NCBI GenBank assembly: GCA_009823505.1
Contig: VZQC01013302.1
Location: forward strand, 4,243,440 to 4,307,439
Length of the DNA stretch: 64,000 nucleotides
Source: Rhizomys pruinosus
Lineage: Eukaryota > Chordata > Mammalia > Rodentia > Spalacidae
Reading direction: 5' to 3'
The notes under the pieces are model-generated. The model was not told the DNA's origin. It did not search any database and saw nothing but the letters and a program-made list of their open reading frames with translations. The translations under genes were made by a program, and so were the position numbers. Below, one piece after another: positions 9,949 to 23,435 of the stretch (within the stretch, counting starts at the first letter, position 1; each line of letters opens with the position of its first letter).

Positions 9949-10675
9949 GCAAGAGGAAGATTAGATCTTGTCACCTCCATTGCTGAAACTACACTTCTCT
10001 TTTTTGTGCTCCACTGTAAGTCATAGTTAATGTCCAATGACTTGGCTTTGTGTTGATGACCTGGATTTGGTTCTCTCACTAGTGTCTCAAAGAGCTTGTC
10101 TGTAATTATTCAGATCAGTGTTTCACCTTTCTCTTTTGCTTTTTGTATTAATGAGGAACACTGAATCGCATGCCTGGAAGTGTGATTAGCAGAAAATCAC
10201 ATTTAGCTCTCAGAGAGAGTGTCCTAACATTATGTGGACTGTGGTAAACATTTAAAGACGTATAGAAAACAAGAGAAGTGTGTTCTCTTAAAAATTATTA
10301 ACACACAGTACAATTCAATACTTTACTTTAAAATAACTTTCAGAGCCCTAAATTTACACTGTTAGTTTAAGAAAATAAGTCACAAGACACAAAATACTTG
10401 GATCATGAAATTATAATAATTGGTCTATTTCCTGCTGTGATAGCTCAGAGGGAAAAAATGGAGAATATATCAAAAATTCCTATTTATTTTAAATATAAAA
10501 TTTTAAATAAAAGTATTTTAAAAAAGAAATTAAAGTATTTATTGAGTATTTACCATGACTAAAACAAAGGTGTAGGTAGGTTCTCATCCCATTATGCTTC
10601 TGTAGAGTTTACCTCCTAGAGTACAGCATGAGATAATTCCAGTCATAGAAATTATGACAAATAGTTAAGAAATGC
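9949..10675. other. Intergenic, no recognised feature
   Basis: AT-rich sequence with no repeat or coding signal that I recognise. Confidence 0.5.
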
Positions 10676-10676
10676 A

Positions 10677-10677
10677 T

Positions 10678-10732
<55 letters not shown>
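10677..10732. repeat. (CA)n microsatellite
   Basis: About 27 CA units with one interruption (catacaca). Likely length-polymorphic. Confidence 0.95.
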
Positions 10733-10737
<5 letters not shown>

Positions 10738-11014
10738 CATGCAGAGATGGGGTACACGTCATTAGAAGATCTCTTGTCTAGCATATTCAATGAATGCTCT
10801 GAGTTATGGACAAAAATTCAGTGAAAATCCAAGTAGCTTGTATATGTAATAGCAAAGTTGTATAAAAGCAGCATACATTTGATCAACATTTAATGGTACA
10901 GGAATTTTAGTTGGTAAAGGTTATTCTAGCCACATTTTGAAAGGTAGAAAAAATTTAAAAAGCAAAGTGACCAGCCAGTGTATTATTCCTAAATTCCAGT
11001 AGAGAGCAAATTTT
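10733..11014. other. Intergenic, no recognised feature
   Basis: AT-rich spacer between the (CA)n tract and the next B1 insertion. Confidence 0.5.
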
Positions 11015-11022
11015 AAAGGATT

Positions 11023-11213
11023 ATTATTATTATTATTATTATTATTATTGTTGTTGTTGTTGTTATTACTGGTCTTTTTGAGACAGGGTCTCCCTGTATC
11101 TCCAGCTGTCCTGGAACTCACTCTGTAGACCAGGCTGGCCTTGAACTCACAAGGATCCTCCTGCCTCTGCCTCCCACGTGCTAGGATTAAAGGCGTGCAC
11201 CACCATGCCCAGC
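11023..11213 (-). mobile_element. B1 SINE with trinucleotide tail
   Basis: The tail, at the left because the element is antisense, has become (ATT)n followed by (GTT)n at 11,020-11,066. The B1 body runs to ccaccatgcccagc at 11,213. aaaggattatt at 11,015-11,025 recurs at 11,215-11,225 as a target duplication. The tail is an example of a microsatellite grown from a SINE poly-A. Confidence 0.93.
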
Positions 11214-11225
11214 TAAAGGATTATT

Positions 11226-11924
11226 TTTATAGCAGATATATGGAATAAATAAAAATCTCTCAAAGATTTCAATGAAATAAAACTTATAAATGTTGTTGAA
11301 CTAGATTGTGAGGAGAGTACATAGAAATTACAATATCAATAATGATTTCAAGTTTTCTACCTTCCACATTTTCTCTTGGTTAAAGTGTAATGACATTGGT
11401 ACATGAAATGATGAAAAACTTAAAAGTGATACTGAATTTTGTTCAGTTACATTGCAGGTTCATATATGCAATATCTTTCAGATATGTTGAGTATACAGCT
11501 GGACACAGATGGTTTGAAATTCCACAGTCTTGAGGAAAACAGTTTTGATCCTAGTATTGAGCAAGAAGCAACCATGCATTCCCAGAAAACTTCTGTCTCC
11601 CCAGATCTGAGCAGACAGTTATGGCTTACTGGCTTAGAGCTGACCAGTAACAGGAGCCCTATGTTCAGGAAGATACAATGCCCCAGAGAAGGAAACTACT
11701 GATGGAAGAAGGCATATACAAGTACTCACACCCTCACCCATGTGTGCATATGTCCATACAGACACATATAATAAATAAATAAAAAATAAAAATAAATAAA
11801 TGAAATCTTTACATAGATGAAATTTCAGTATACATGTGAATGTACAATTTAATAAACAGTTGTTGAATAATGAAGCAAACTGATATTAGCTAAAGAAGTT
11901 AGGGCTTTCTAGGAGAACAGTGCC
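11226..11924. other. Intergenic, with a possible SINE tail
   Basis: Mostly unrecognised AT-rich sequence. About 11,690-11,800 resembles the 3' end of a tRNA-derived SINE (acacatataataaataaata), but the head is not recognisable. The open frame at 11,439-11,702 has no recognised similarity. Confidence 0.4.
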
Positions 11925-11935
11925 AATATGGTGAA

Positions 11936-12004
11936 TATATATATATATATATATATTTATGAATACATGCACATTAATATATATATATATATATATGTGT
12001 GTAT
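11936..12004. repeat. (TA)n microsatellite, two blocks
   Basis: Two (TA)n runs separated by tttatgaatacatgcacatt. Low complexity. Confidence 0.9.
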
Positions 12005-12044
12005 ATGTACATAAACTCCATACATATATATGGGAATTACTAGA

Positions 12045-12490
12045 TTAACTCATATGATACAGTCTGGGTCAACAATGGCTGTCTTCACACTGGTGAGCCT
12101 GTGAACTTACTGGTTGCTTAGTCTATCATGAGACTGTAAACCTTGGTTGTATCAGACTGCTTCTGAAAGCGTGGATGTTTCCTTTGGAGCCATGGATGAT
12201 CTTCAGTCCACAATGGAAACCCAAACATATTGGGTTGATTGAAGAATGGCAGCACAGCATTTGCAGCAAAAGACATGAATTTGCCATCATGACACAAAAG
12301 CAAGCAAGCAAAAGATAAAAGCTGGTCTTGTACACCTCAACATATCTTGGACACCATCGGAAGATATCAAGCACGTGTACTGTGTGCATCCCCATTTCAA
12401 TTAACCTAATCAAGGAAAGTCCTCACAGGTTTGCCCATAGGCTTGTCTCATAGTTAATCCCAAAATCCAAGCTGACAACCAACCAAGATG
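12045..12490 (-). mobile_element. MaLR-type LTR fragment (MT/ORR1-like)
   Basis: Plus-strand words gattaactcatatgatacag, acaatggctgtcttcacact, gatcttcagtccacaatgga and aatcaaggaaagtcctcaca are in the order found in antisense rodent MaLR LTRs (non-autonomous ERVL-related elements). The end near 12,480 (ccaagctgacaacc) corresponds to the LTR start. Divergent and without clear boundaries; minus-strand open frames here are repeat-derived. Confidence 0.6.
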
Positions 12491-12599
12491 AAATATCACA
12501 TCTGGAGAAAGAATACAGAAACAAAGACATGAAATCCAGTTAAAATTTCAAAAACCATCAAGATATACTGACTAGTTTGATAAAAAGAATGAATGCTCA

Positions 12600-12890
12600 G
12601 AGTATCTTAAGAAAGGCCAGAAATTAACAGCAAACAAGACTCTAGAAAGGCTAACTAGAGAGGGGAGGACCTGGTACTGTGGAGTGAGCAGGAAAGTAAT
12701 ATGGTACAATGGACTCTAGCAGGAATGGCAGAAGGTATGAACTCTGGGTTGTGGGATGAGGGGGAGGATGGGGGGAAGACAAGGAGAGGCAGGGGTGCCA
12801 AGAGAGAACCAGGTTAAATGGCAATTAAGACTGACTGAAAAATTATGTATGAGACACATAAAAATTCCAATAATAATAAAAAAGACTATT
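12600..12890 (+). mobile_element. L1 3' end (old)
   Basis: A G-rich block (about 12,740-12,800) is followed by atgtatgagacacataaaaa and ttccaataataataaaaaag, the same layout as the L1 3' ends at 16,920-17,043 and 50,150-50,275. The upstream part is too diverged to place. Confidence 0.6.
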
Positions 12891-15800
12891 TAGTACACAG
12901 ACCAAGACAAGAGAGGGTATAATAACAGAAAAAAACAATGTCAAATAAGAAGATGTTATCAAATGTCTGCTCCTTTACATGGCATAGGATTTATTTCAAC
13001 TTCAACAAGTCGCTTTTTCTTGGAACTAGTAAGAGCAAAAGTCAAAATCAAGTACGCTGAAAACTACCCAGGATGTAAAGATAGCTACCCTGCACTGTAC
13101 ACGAGCAGATAAAAGAAATATGATGGTGAAGAGGATCAGAGAGGTAGAACATTATTTAGAAGAATTGAAGCGAAGCTGTCATTTGAAAGTATGAAAGAAG
13201 TAGCCTGGAGCAACTTGGTTTGAGGGGTAGATCAGAAACTAGGATTATTTTATGTAGACATGAATGCAAGAAATTATTCTACTCTTCATGAAATCCACTA
13301 CAATGGTGTTTTATGTAAATTAGAATAAGATTAGTGAGAGTATTATATGTCCTTGAATTTAATCAATGATATTTTGAATGAACTAAGTCTGCCTTTCTAC
13401 CTATTCTAAAACCTTTTGGTTTCCTTTAGATCTAGTCTTGCCTAGAGGAAAAAAAAAATTGAATAGATAATTATCTTCCCAGCTTCCTTTGCACACTGTG
13501 TTCAAAATACCAGTATGACAAAAAAAAAAAAATCTCCAATAGGTACTATATACTTTATTCCAAACGTGAAATCTCACAAAAGACATTAAAAATTCAAAAA
13601 ATTCAGTACAATATCAAGACAATCTCCATGTATCTGGTACTAATCATACAAACAAGGATAGTTAGTGAAGTCTACCTACTCAACATTGGCCTAAATTATG
13701 TGTCTTGAAAAAGGATGGTGATAAAAGTGCTAAGTTTAAACTGATCACGTGTTTTCACTTCGTGTGGAAGACTTAGAAGCTAATCATAAAAATAGACTCT
13801 TCATATTTAAATATCATAATAAGAGAATGAGATGAATGAGATATTAATTTTATTAAAATATTAAACAGTATCTTCATCAAGTGTCACAAAGGTAGTATGA
13901 TCACTGATATTTTTACTTTGATAACATTAAAGACAATATAAGATCACTAATTTGAATTCTTATATAGCATATTGCAGATTAAGTTAATATGGAATTCATT
14001 GCACATCCTTAGATTATTAATTTAACCTGTGTCACTTTTATCATTATAATTATATGTCTATTTGAAATAGAAATAAATGTGTTTGAATTTATATTATGAG
14101 TAAATTATATTGATAGGTAATTATTATTTTTCAGGATTATCCAGTCACTTAATATAATTTTCATGTAATTCTGACCTATTAACTTTCTAAAATAAAAAGT
14201 TCTATGAAAAGCAAATAGCGAACAGAAAATTAAATGGTTCTAAGCATTTACTAATACAGATACAATGTATAAATGACTTACCCTTACACATTTTTAAATT
14301 GTGTAAAGACTTATTTTCTTTGGAGATTAAAGGACTTATTGGACCTGGTTACAGAGGAACAGTACCAGCTACTATTTCAATATATTATCAGAGCTTTTGA
14401 ATCATAACACATCAGAATTTCTAAAGAATTAAAATATCTTAGAAATCCATCAAATTGTTGCTGTTCATGTAGATATGTGTTTCGAGATTTTTTTTCATTT
14501 GCTAAGAGTTAAGCATCTTAAGGGGAGGAAACAAGTGGACTAGAAGACAATATATTTTCAGAGACTTAGATTGAAATGAAATACTATTAAAGAGTTACTG
14601 TTTTGTTCTGTTTGCATCATCATGTAAAAGACTATCATAGTCTCTAAAATAACATGCACGCAAAAAAAAAAAAAGACTATCACAGTCTTATTTTGGGATT
14701 TCTAAAGAATTCATGTAAATATTTGTTTCACAGATTTTATGATATTCCTTGTTCTTGCTTAACAGTACATTGACTGACTGACAGGTATGCATTTCTATTT
14801 ATTTCATAGAAATTTGTCATGCCTTTTCATTATTCCTGAAAACCAAATAAAGAAGACAGGAAAAAGAGAAAGAAGGAAAGAAAATCTTGTGAATTCATTA
14901 ATGTTTATTTAATTTAAACAATTCAGATGAATTGACAATCAAAACTGTTGCTGTTTCTATAATCAATACATGTTCTTTCTATGTGTTTTTATACAATGTG
15001 AAAATCTCTTATATGTAGGAAGTCCAAAATTTCTCCTGACATAAGCTGTATAAATTATATATCTGAATTCGTTAATATATTTGGGAGACTCAGTCAATAG
15101 AAAACCTCTTTTGTTCCTTTGTCAATCCTAATTCAATTATTCAACAAATGTTAAGAAGCTGCTTTTCTAATGTGGCTGTATTTTGTTCTATATCAATTGA
15201 ATTAGACTCTGCTCTATATCAATTGAATTAGTTTGCAATGATGCCAGAGTGTCCCAAAATTAAAAATCATGTGTAACTTGAGGTCAAATGTTAAACGTCA
15301 GTATTAAAAATTGAGTGATTAGGCTCTCTTTTATTCATTTCTTAAGATATATAAGAATTAATTCTGTTGCCAGTTTTCTAAGAACTCATATAAGACATTC
15401 CAAATATTTAATTCATAGTTTAGAAAGTAACTTCATTTCAAATTAAGCATCTAATTATAATCATTTTAGACTTTCTATCATATTGCCCATTCATATCAAC
15501 AATCCCTCCAATATAAGATTCAAAATCATTCAACAAGGCCAATTCTGTTTTTATAAAACCACAGCCTCAGCACAGAAGATGGAGACATCTGGGTAGATTC
15601 CTTAAAGGATTTAATTTTGCTAGTGTTCCATGAAACTTAGATTGGTTATAGTGGCTTTTTAGTTATTGTCTCATCAAAACCTTGTCTCCCTGCTGGATTG
15701 GAAAAAAAAAACAAGGGAAAAGGTCTTCCATTTTTTTGTTATCCCTTTATCTTCAACCTGTTTCCAGATCCATAACCAATGTAATACATATATCTATTCA

Positions 15801-16079
15801 AGACTGTTTTATATCTGATTAGGAAAACTATATTAAAAGAACTATAATTCCCCCAAATATATTTGGTATAAACTGGTAGGACCCTGGGATTATTCATGAT
15901 ACTAGATTAATTCTGAAAGTTAGCAAACAAGAAAGCCAAAAAATAAGACTAATAGGAGGACCATCCACTGACTGTGGAAAACTCATGGTGTATCCCTTTG
16001 GTTATCACTCAAGAAAAAGAGCTTAAAACTATGTAAATATAAATTCAAAGTGAGAGCATTATTTAGAAATTTTGAGAGA
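12891..16079. other. Long unique AT-rich stretch
   Basis: About 3.2 kb with no SINE, L1 or gene I recognise, the longest such stretch in the left half. Small features only: a direct repeat of ctatatcaattgaattag at about 15,189 and 15,215, and two copies of aaaagactatca around a poly-A run near 14,625-14,690. Confidence 0.6.
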
Positions 16080-17043
16080 TACCATTCCTCATTTGTTTTT
16101 CTGGGACTGTTTTAGTTCACTTAGCATAATGACTTCCAGTTCCATCCATTTACCTGCAAAGTTTATGATGTAATCTTTCTTTACTGCTGCATAGAACTCC
16201 ATTGTGTAGATGCACCATGTTTTCTTCATCCACTCATTGGTTGAGGGGCACTTACATTGGTTTCAGCTCTTCACTGCTGTGAAGAGAGCTGCAATAAACA
16301 TACATGTGCCTGCATCTCTATAGTAGGATGTCTTGCTTTATTTTGTTTTTTATCTTTTTGAGACAGGGTCTCCCTGTTGCCCCAGCTGTCCTGGAACTCA
16401 TTATGTAGACAATGCTGGCCTTGAACTCACAAAGATCTGCCTGCCTCTGCCTCCCAAGTGGTGGGATTAAAGGCGTGCACGACCACACCCCAGGAATGGT
16501 ATCCTCATTTGTGGATGTTAGCACTAAATCCCTAGTTGTAAGGCAAACTGAGTAATATTAATGTTATATTCCTTTTTATCTGAAAGCAACTGTGCTGTTA
16601 TAAGGGGAATTCCTTAACAGGCTCTAGAATTAACCTACCACTTATTTTCAGACTCTGTACTTTTGTTATATGGGTGGAGGGTATATGCATATGTATGCAT
16701 ATTTCAGAGTAATATAAAAAGTAAAGGGAAAAACAGTTTATTTTTAGACATCATAGTTTTGGTATATGTGTGACATATACATAGGCACATTTTGGAGCAA
16801 TACAATTTGGAGGGAACAACAACAAAAGGACTGCATCCAAGAACTGACTAAAACAGTAAACTTCTGCCCGAAACAATACACCTCTGTATAGAAAAAACTT
16901 TTAAAAGACTGAGAAAAAGATGCAAGACATGTATGGCAGAATGCATGGATTCGATGGGGTTGGGGGCATGGAAAGGGGAATGAGTCTAAATTGGACTGAT
17001 AAATGTATGAGATGCCCAAAACTTCAATAAAAATATTTTTAAA
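16080..17043. mobile_element. L1 with 5' inversion, interrupted by a B1
   Basis: 16,080-16,344 is the C-terminal ORF2 region on the minus strand; 16,497-17,043 is the end of ORF2 and the full 3' UTR on the plus strand, ending in cttcaataaaaatatttt. Both parts share the tggtat/ctcattt segment, so the inverted part is the 5' half. This is the twin-priming pattern. The 3' UTR carries the G-rich block at about 16,955-16,980. Confidence 0.82.
16345..16496 (-). mobile_element. B1 SINE at the L1 inversion junction
   Basis: Antisense B1: gagacagggtctccctgttg, gctggccttgaactcacaaa, ending gaccacaccccagg. It sits where the inverted and direct L1 parts should meet. No clear target duplication is visible, so it may have inserted later or been captured at the junction. 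Confidence 0.9.
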
Positions 17044-17099
17044 ATTCTGAGAGAAGTGGCATGCTGAGAGCAAGGAACACAAAAAACCCTTTGTGATGA

Positions 17100-17278
17100 G
17101 CAGAAGAAATGGCTAGGCAGGCAAGGGCATTCTTGGCAGATTACCTGAGTTTGGTAACAGCATCCAAATTGTGTGGTCCACAACCACACATAACTCCAGA
17201 TCCAGCAGATATAAAGCCTTCTACTGGCCTCTATGAGTAGCCATATACATGTTTGAACACAGACACACACAGAGAGAG

Positions 17279-17330
<52 letters not shown>

Positions 17331-17360
17331 GAGAGACAGAGACAGAGAGGGAAATAAAAC
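17100..17360 (+). mobile_element. Degenerate SINE ending in a (GA)n tract
   Basis: cagaagaaatggctaggcag, then gattacctgagtttggtaac, cacaaccacacataactcca and cagacacacacagagagagg follow the tRNA-derived SINE plan. The tail has expanded into (GA)n at about 17,270-17,350. Minus-strand open frames rich in Leu/Ser come from this tract. Confidence 0.6.
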
Positions 17361-18795
17361 TAAAATAAATCTTGAAAAGTAGTGCCCTAGTGCATAGGAA
17401 TAAATGGTATAAAGCTCATGGATGGATATAGGCCTGCTGGGATAGTTATATTGCAAAGAATCAGGAGTCCCACCATATCATTACATTTGAAAAGGAAGAG
17501 GAAGTACAGCACTAACACCTAGACTACCAAGGACCACTTCCAGAAGTATCTGTACATCCTTAAGTTTAGGTTAGCCTTTCCTCTGATCAGAATGCTGTCA
17601 TTGATTATGGAGGTTTAAAAGCCTCTAAAGTATTGGAAATCACATAGGAGTGCTGGATGGCCTGAAGCCAAACATCAGAGATAATCATCTCGATGACTAA
17701 GAACTCAGATTGGCAGCCAGGAAAATATGACCTAAGATGGCTATGGGGATGCTTACAAAGACTGGCATGCCTGCAGGCAAAATGGACAATACAAGAGGGA
17801 ATTGCTTAACATAATTATCTGAGGAACCACTGAAGCTCAGGAAGGCTCCCTAATAAAATGTCTAAAATTCCTTGACCAATTTCTGGAGCTAATCTAATCT
17901 TCAACACTAAATTCATTGATAGGAAAAGGAAAGGAGGACAGTTCCCTTCAGAGAAGTACTGGGCAACAGCATGGCCAAGACACACCCTAACGTATTTTTC
18001 TTTGTGTTACACAAAGAAATCTATATCAGTTAGTTTAACAGGGTTTGTGATGAAGAAAGGAGACTCCTCATATATTTTCCTGTTAAACACCAGTTCTGAA
18101 GAGACATTGATGACTCAAGACATGAATCATAATTGCAACTCTTCAGTGAGAAGGTCAGAGACAGTCAAATATAAATGGAATCGTCATTGGTCTGATTTTC
18201 AGTCTTTTTCTAGGTTTCTCTGGTCATTGTTTCATAGGTGCTTGGGTATGTTGATAGAATGGAACTATTTGGCCTTTGAGAAATCACATGTTGTATTTTC
18301 ATGGGGAAGAGCAAGTTAAAGTCTTTAGTCAGTGACCAAAACTGAAAAAAATTACTAAAATATACATATGAAAAGGTGACTGAGTTTAATGCCAAACTTC
18401 AAAGGCAGTAAGTGCCTAACAAGTTTTCCTTTGATATTTCAGCTCTATAGAAACCAGGTGGTTCCTGTGAATGACTTTGTATTACTACAAGCTTTAATGT
18501 CTAGTAACTAATCACAGGTCTTGTGCCTGACATAATACCTTAACAAGAGGAAGTTAATATTGCCTCAGGTGAATGGCATGCTCATTTTGATTACGTAAAT
18601 GAATCATTTTATCATTCAATAAAGAAAAAGTATCAAGACCAAATCACATTCAGAAAATCTTATATGTTAACACTCCCATATAAACAAAGAGATCCAGACC
18701 ATGCCACAGAATATCATTATGGTACAAAAATGTTAAAGCAGGAAGAGCAAAAGTTAGCTAGGTGCTAGAAAGCTCAATATGATAGGTGGTTCAGG
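17361..18795. other. Intergenic, no recognised feature
   Basis: About 1.4 kb without a recognised repeat. The open frame at 18,002-18,319 (plus, 105 codons) overlaps one on the other strand and shows no similarity I recognise. Confidence 0.5.
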
Positions 18796-18920
18796 TGGGC
18801 GTGGTAGCACATGCCTTTAATCCTAGCACAGGCCAGCCTGGTCTACAGAGCAAGCTCCCAGCCAGCTGGGACTAAAGGGAGACCCTGTCTCAAAAAGACC
18901 AAAAAAAAAAAAAAAAAGGA
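18796..18920 (+). mobile_element. B1 SINE with internal deletion
   Basis: gtgggcgtggtagcacatgc then tttaatcctagcac joined directly to aggccagcctggtctacaga, so the middle ctttgggaggcagaggcagg-type segment is missing. It ends gggagaccctgtctcaaaaa with a poly-A tail. Confidence 0.9.
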
Positions 18921-19640
18921 TATATGGTTCACAGTGTCAAAACTAAACGCTATAAAGATTCTAATTTGACACATGTATCTGAAGTCCATTGATATTGGGC
19001 ATGAAATGACAGTTCCTCCAAATTCATAAGCAAATAAATTATTACAACTTATATCCTTTGCTACAAAACCAAAAATGTTTGGGGTCTAGAGGCAGTATTA
19101 TCCAGATTTGGAAATATTGCTTTGATCTCCATGTGAATGTCACAGAAGACTGAGAAATCTGTGCTGGTACTGAAGCAAGAAAGAAAATTCAAGCTGTAAA
19201 TAAGACTTATTGTCATTTGAGCTATACAATTCCAGAGACACTTAAATGTCTCACACAGTTCAAACTATGATTAGATGAAGTATAAAATGAGCCTTGTAGG
19301 CTCTGGAGCATGGCCTGTAAATCTTCAGCAGGCAAATTTAAACCATAAACACAAGGACAGCTTCTGAGGATTAGCTAAACTTTGATGGAGGCAAATGATT
19401 AACATATCACAGAAAATGATAGTGCATTTAGATTCAGCCTTTCTGGGCTGTATTATTTTGTACTAAGAAGCCAAAATTCAGGTAGATCCATGGATGACTA
19501 CGTATTGTTGAAAATGAAAATGAATACAAGCATAATTAAGGTCAGGTCAATTCAGAAATTATAGATATATATACGATGATAATAATAGATTATATACAGT
19601 GACCTCTATAATCTCTGTTGTGGTGAGTGTGACATGTGTT
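18921..19640. other. Intergenic, left flank of duplication
   Basis: Unique AT-rich sequence up to a (TG)n tract at about 19,640-19,668, where similarity with the 25,090-30,200 copy begins. It does not resemble the left flank of the second copy (24,755-25,080). Confidence 0.55.
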
Positions 19641-21689
19641 GCATGTGTGTGTGTGTTTGTGTGTGTGTCCTAAAATATATAATACAAGGATAGAAATATG
19701 TTTGCTTATGTATGTCACGACATGGGTAACGGAAGCAAAGAAGCACAGTGATGAAAAGTAATCTTTGCATGAACATAAAAGGATATAAGGATCTTCGTGT
19801 CAATGTTACGTTACCTAGGAGCATTCCAAACAGAAAGTCTTAAGAAAAATATATTCAGAATGACTCAGTCTTTGGTTTGTTGTCAGTCTGAGTTGGTCTT
19901 TCTTGTCCACAGGAAAACCAGTACCATTGTTTAAAGATTTACAACCTCAGCCATGTTCATGGGATCCCATAGAACTCACATCCAGTAAGTAACAACTACA
20001 GCAAAGAGATATTAGAAATGGATGCTGCATGAGATCTCCTACTGCATTATTTTCTGTAATAATAACAGAATGATTGGAACGTAATGGTTCACTGAAGGTA
20101 GAAATTTGGAAGTGATGCTGTTGCAGCTTGTGAGACATCTTACAATGAACTACATGCATTAATTCAGCACACTTCCACAGGACTTGTCAGCCTATGATGG
20201 GGAAACCACATTTCAGAACAAGGCAATGAAAACAGAGGAGATTCATGTGTCATTACTCCATGGATCCATCTACCCAATTGTTCATTCTTATATTATGAGA
20301 TGCTATTGGATAGAAAATCTTAGTTATAGGCCTCAACAAGCAGGGGACGGAGCCGAGTGTAGCAAAGCCTCAAGAGTACTACAAGCAATCATATAGGATG
20401 TCTCTTGACAACACAGTAGGATTCACATGTACATAATAAGCATCATTAATTTCAGAGCTAACTAATTGACTAAGATTATCATCTGTTGAAAGTGAGGCAT
20501 ATTCTTCCAATAGGAACTGAAAAACACGTCAGCCTATTTAATGTACAGGGGTATTGAATTAATCTTTGTCATAAATGCGATGCTTAGTTCCTGTATTTCC
20601 ACTATTAAAAAAGTATAAGCCACTTGGCTTTATTAAGCGAACTTCAGGCTGAGTGTAATTGATCTCGACATTCAAATAACCAATGTACAACTCTAAGGGT
20701 AGCAAAGTTTATGGGATTTACAAATAAAATAAAGGAGATAAGTACAATTGTGCTCTGAGGCACTGAAGATAACTTAAGCCATAGATTTCTCTTCTTCCTC
20801 TCGATTGTTTACCAGAAACAGAGGGACTCCTTCTCAGGGTGCGACAGAGCTGAATAAAATGATAATGGAAAGGCTAGTTAGATTTGCCCTTAAAAAAAAC
20901 TCATGGGCTAGTTATAAGAATGTTCATGTGTGTTGGACAGCAGGGAGATACCTTCAAGTCACTATTTCTTTTGGCTGAGAATATGACTCAGCCAAAACAT
21001 GACAAAATATGTTGACAACATTATTCTTATCCTTGAGCCAAGCCCTAGCAGAGACTGGCTACATGTTACGTATAAAAGCCTTAACATTTATCTATCTTCA
21101 AGGAATGTTTGAAATATGAAGCTATCATATATAATATATAGAATTTACTTCGCTTACTTTGATGGTAACTAAGATGGCTACTGTGACTGGGAGATTGTTG
21201 TCATACATAATGGTAATGGATAATGTTACTGAGGTTAACATGCTGACAAATGGCATATAGAAAAGTGAATTTGATGAATTAAAAATGTATCATAGGGCTG
21301 GAGACAAAAGCAGAAGGCTACATCACTGCCTTCTTCTGGATATAGGATAAAATTCTGTCATTGGATCTCAAGCATTTTGAAACTTGGCACCTAGAATTTG
21401 CACCAGTTGCTCCCATTTCTCTGATTCACCCTATCTTAGCATGATAACTACTTTCCGGTATTCTCAGGTCTTAACTGTTGAGTAAAGTATACAACCACTT
21501 CCTATTTCTCCATTGTGAAAATGGTTTAAGGAAGGACTATTTTATCCCCAGGTTAAATCTGCAGTAATATTGTCAAACTATCTGTTTCTATCATCTATCA
21601 TTCATCAATTCTGTCTATTATTATTTTTACTACTATTCTCTATTTCTACTATTTTCTAACTTAATATTTTCCTAACAAGATTAATGTCA

Positions 21690-22040
21690 ATCTTATTGTG
21701 TTAATTTTAGAAGCTGTCAAAATTGCCTAAGATAAGTCACTTAAAACAGAAAGCTTTGTTTTGGTTCATAGTTTCAGAATCAGGCTGAGCTGATTTTGTC
21801 ACTGGTGAGGCTGTAATGAGATGGAATATAATGAAGGATAATGTGTAGCAGTGCAAACACATCAATGTGGTCAGGTAGCTAAGAGAGTGAGAAGAGGCTG
21901 ACTGGCCAAAAGCCCCCTCAAAAGGAAACCCCTCCATTAACTTAGTTTCCTTCCTAACTGGGTCTTTCCTCCTAATCATTCTAATACCTACCAAAGGTGA
22001 CACATATTAACCCCCAAACCTTTAATACATGGGCTTAAGA
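21690..22040 (+). mobile_element. Old LTR-like repeat fragment (copy 1)
   Basis: ttggttcatagtttcagaat, later aactgggtctttcctcctaa and tttaatacatgggctt are in the order of old mammalian MaLR (MST/MLT-type) sequences. The minus-strand open frame at 21,737-22,003 recurs unchanged at 27,193-27,510 because this block is identical in both copies. The call is from memory of the family. Confidence 0.4.
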
Positions 22041-22399
22041 ATAGCTAAACCAAACCTCTATTTATCACTCTCTTATTATCCGTGGATATATCTAACCACC
22101 CTGTTGTTTCTGTTTATGAAGAAAGCCCTAACTATTTAATTACTCATTTCTTTCACAGTTCAATTTCTTATAATTCTTTTGTACTAATGAAAGTCTGTGT
22201 AGTGGGTTTATTTTCCTAAAAAATACGTTGGAACAATGATAAAAGATTTATTATTTTAAGTCTTTTGCCTATGAGAGTAAATTAAATTATTTGAATGCAT
22301 AGTTTACATAAAATTTCTAAGAAAAATGGATTAAGTTGTTATTATCCAACTCTCTTTGTGCTTATGTAACCTTCTTGGGACTAACTGTGTTATGCCTGG

Positions 22400-22850
22400 T
22401 TTTGTGTGTGTTGTGTGTGTGTGTGTGTGATGTCTCTCAGTAAAATCGATAGTTTTTATTGAATATCAAAAAACAAAGAAGAACACACAGTAACGGGATT
22501 GCTTATATTCTTTACTCTTATTTTTTTTTGTTTCTGCTTAACTTTTTTTTTTTTTCTAAAATTCTGAATTATTGACAAGTATTGGGACCTCACAACAGTC
22601 ATGGCTTCTTATGACATCATTCGTGAGGAATGCCCATACCATTATGACCAGAAGAGATTCTCTGTCACTGTGCATGTTTTCCTAAGTGTAATGTAGATGT
22701 TAATGGGAATCATGTGAACGGTAATCTGTTTTTTTTTCTAAAAACGATTTAGAGTGTGTGCTGATGTGTGTGTGTGTGTCATGTGTATGTCATGTGACCA
22801 TGTCTGTATGTGTTCTATAGTGTGTGTGCGATGTGTGTTGTGTGTAAATA
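22400..22850. repeat. (TG)n tracts in copy 1
   Basis: (TG)n at about 22,405-22,428 and interrupted TG tracts at 22,757-22,845. The matching tracts in copy 2 (27,898-27,940; 28,256-28,340) are longer and purer. Confidence 0.85.
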
Positions 22851-23435
22851 TGATTGATCTATGGAGCAGAAAAGTATATTAGTTCCTCCTTGAAGCTTTG
22901 GAATGAGCCTTTGATAGAGGTTTCCAGATTGTTGCGGGAAAAATCTCAGGTTCATCAGAAAGAGCAGCAAAGAGCTCATTTCACCCCAGACTATCTACAG
23001 AAATGCAAGTATCTCTTATAGAAGTAATTGAATAGATATATAGGTAAGTTGTGGTTTATATTGATAGATATAGATCGATAGATGATAGACAGATGGACAC
23101 ATACAGATATAGATACAGATAGGAGGTGTGAGAAGCAAGAATTTTGTCAATTAATTCAGATTCTACATAATTAGCTAATATGATTGAGAATGTTGGTGAG
23201 CATAAAACATATAACTAAAATGGCTCCCTGGGAAATTCAGACGTTCACCTGTTCACCATTAAATGTTTATACTGCAGATCAGACTGAAATGTCAAGAAGA
23301 GTTTCTATGTTACAACATTAAGAATTCTTCTTTTAATAATCCTCAGTTTTTCTTCTAAAACCATTCAATGAACTGGATGAAGAACATTCACACCATGGGA
23401 CATAGCATATTTTATTCAATCTATTAAAATGTTAG

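Noticed and set aside
16986..17456. 156-codon minus-strand frame
   Set aside because: It reads through a SINE and a (GA)n tract and into the L1 3' end in antisense; no coding signal.
21737..22003. Same open frame present twice (also 27,193-27,510)
   Set aside because: The apparent conservation only reflects the identical 370-bp block of the duplicate, and the sequence looks like an old LTR-type repeat.
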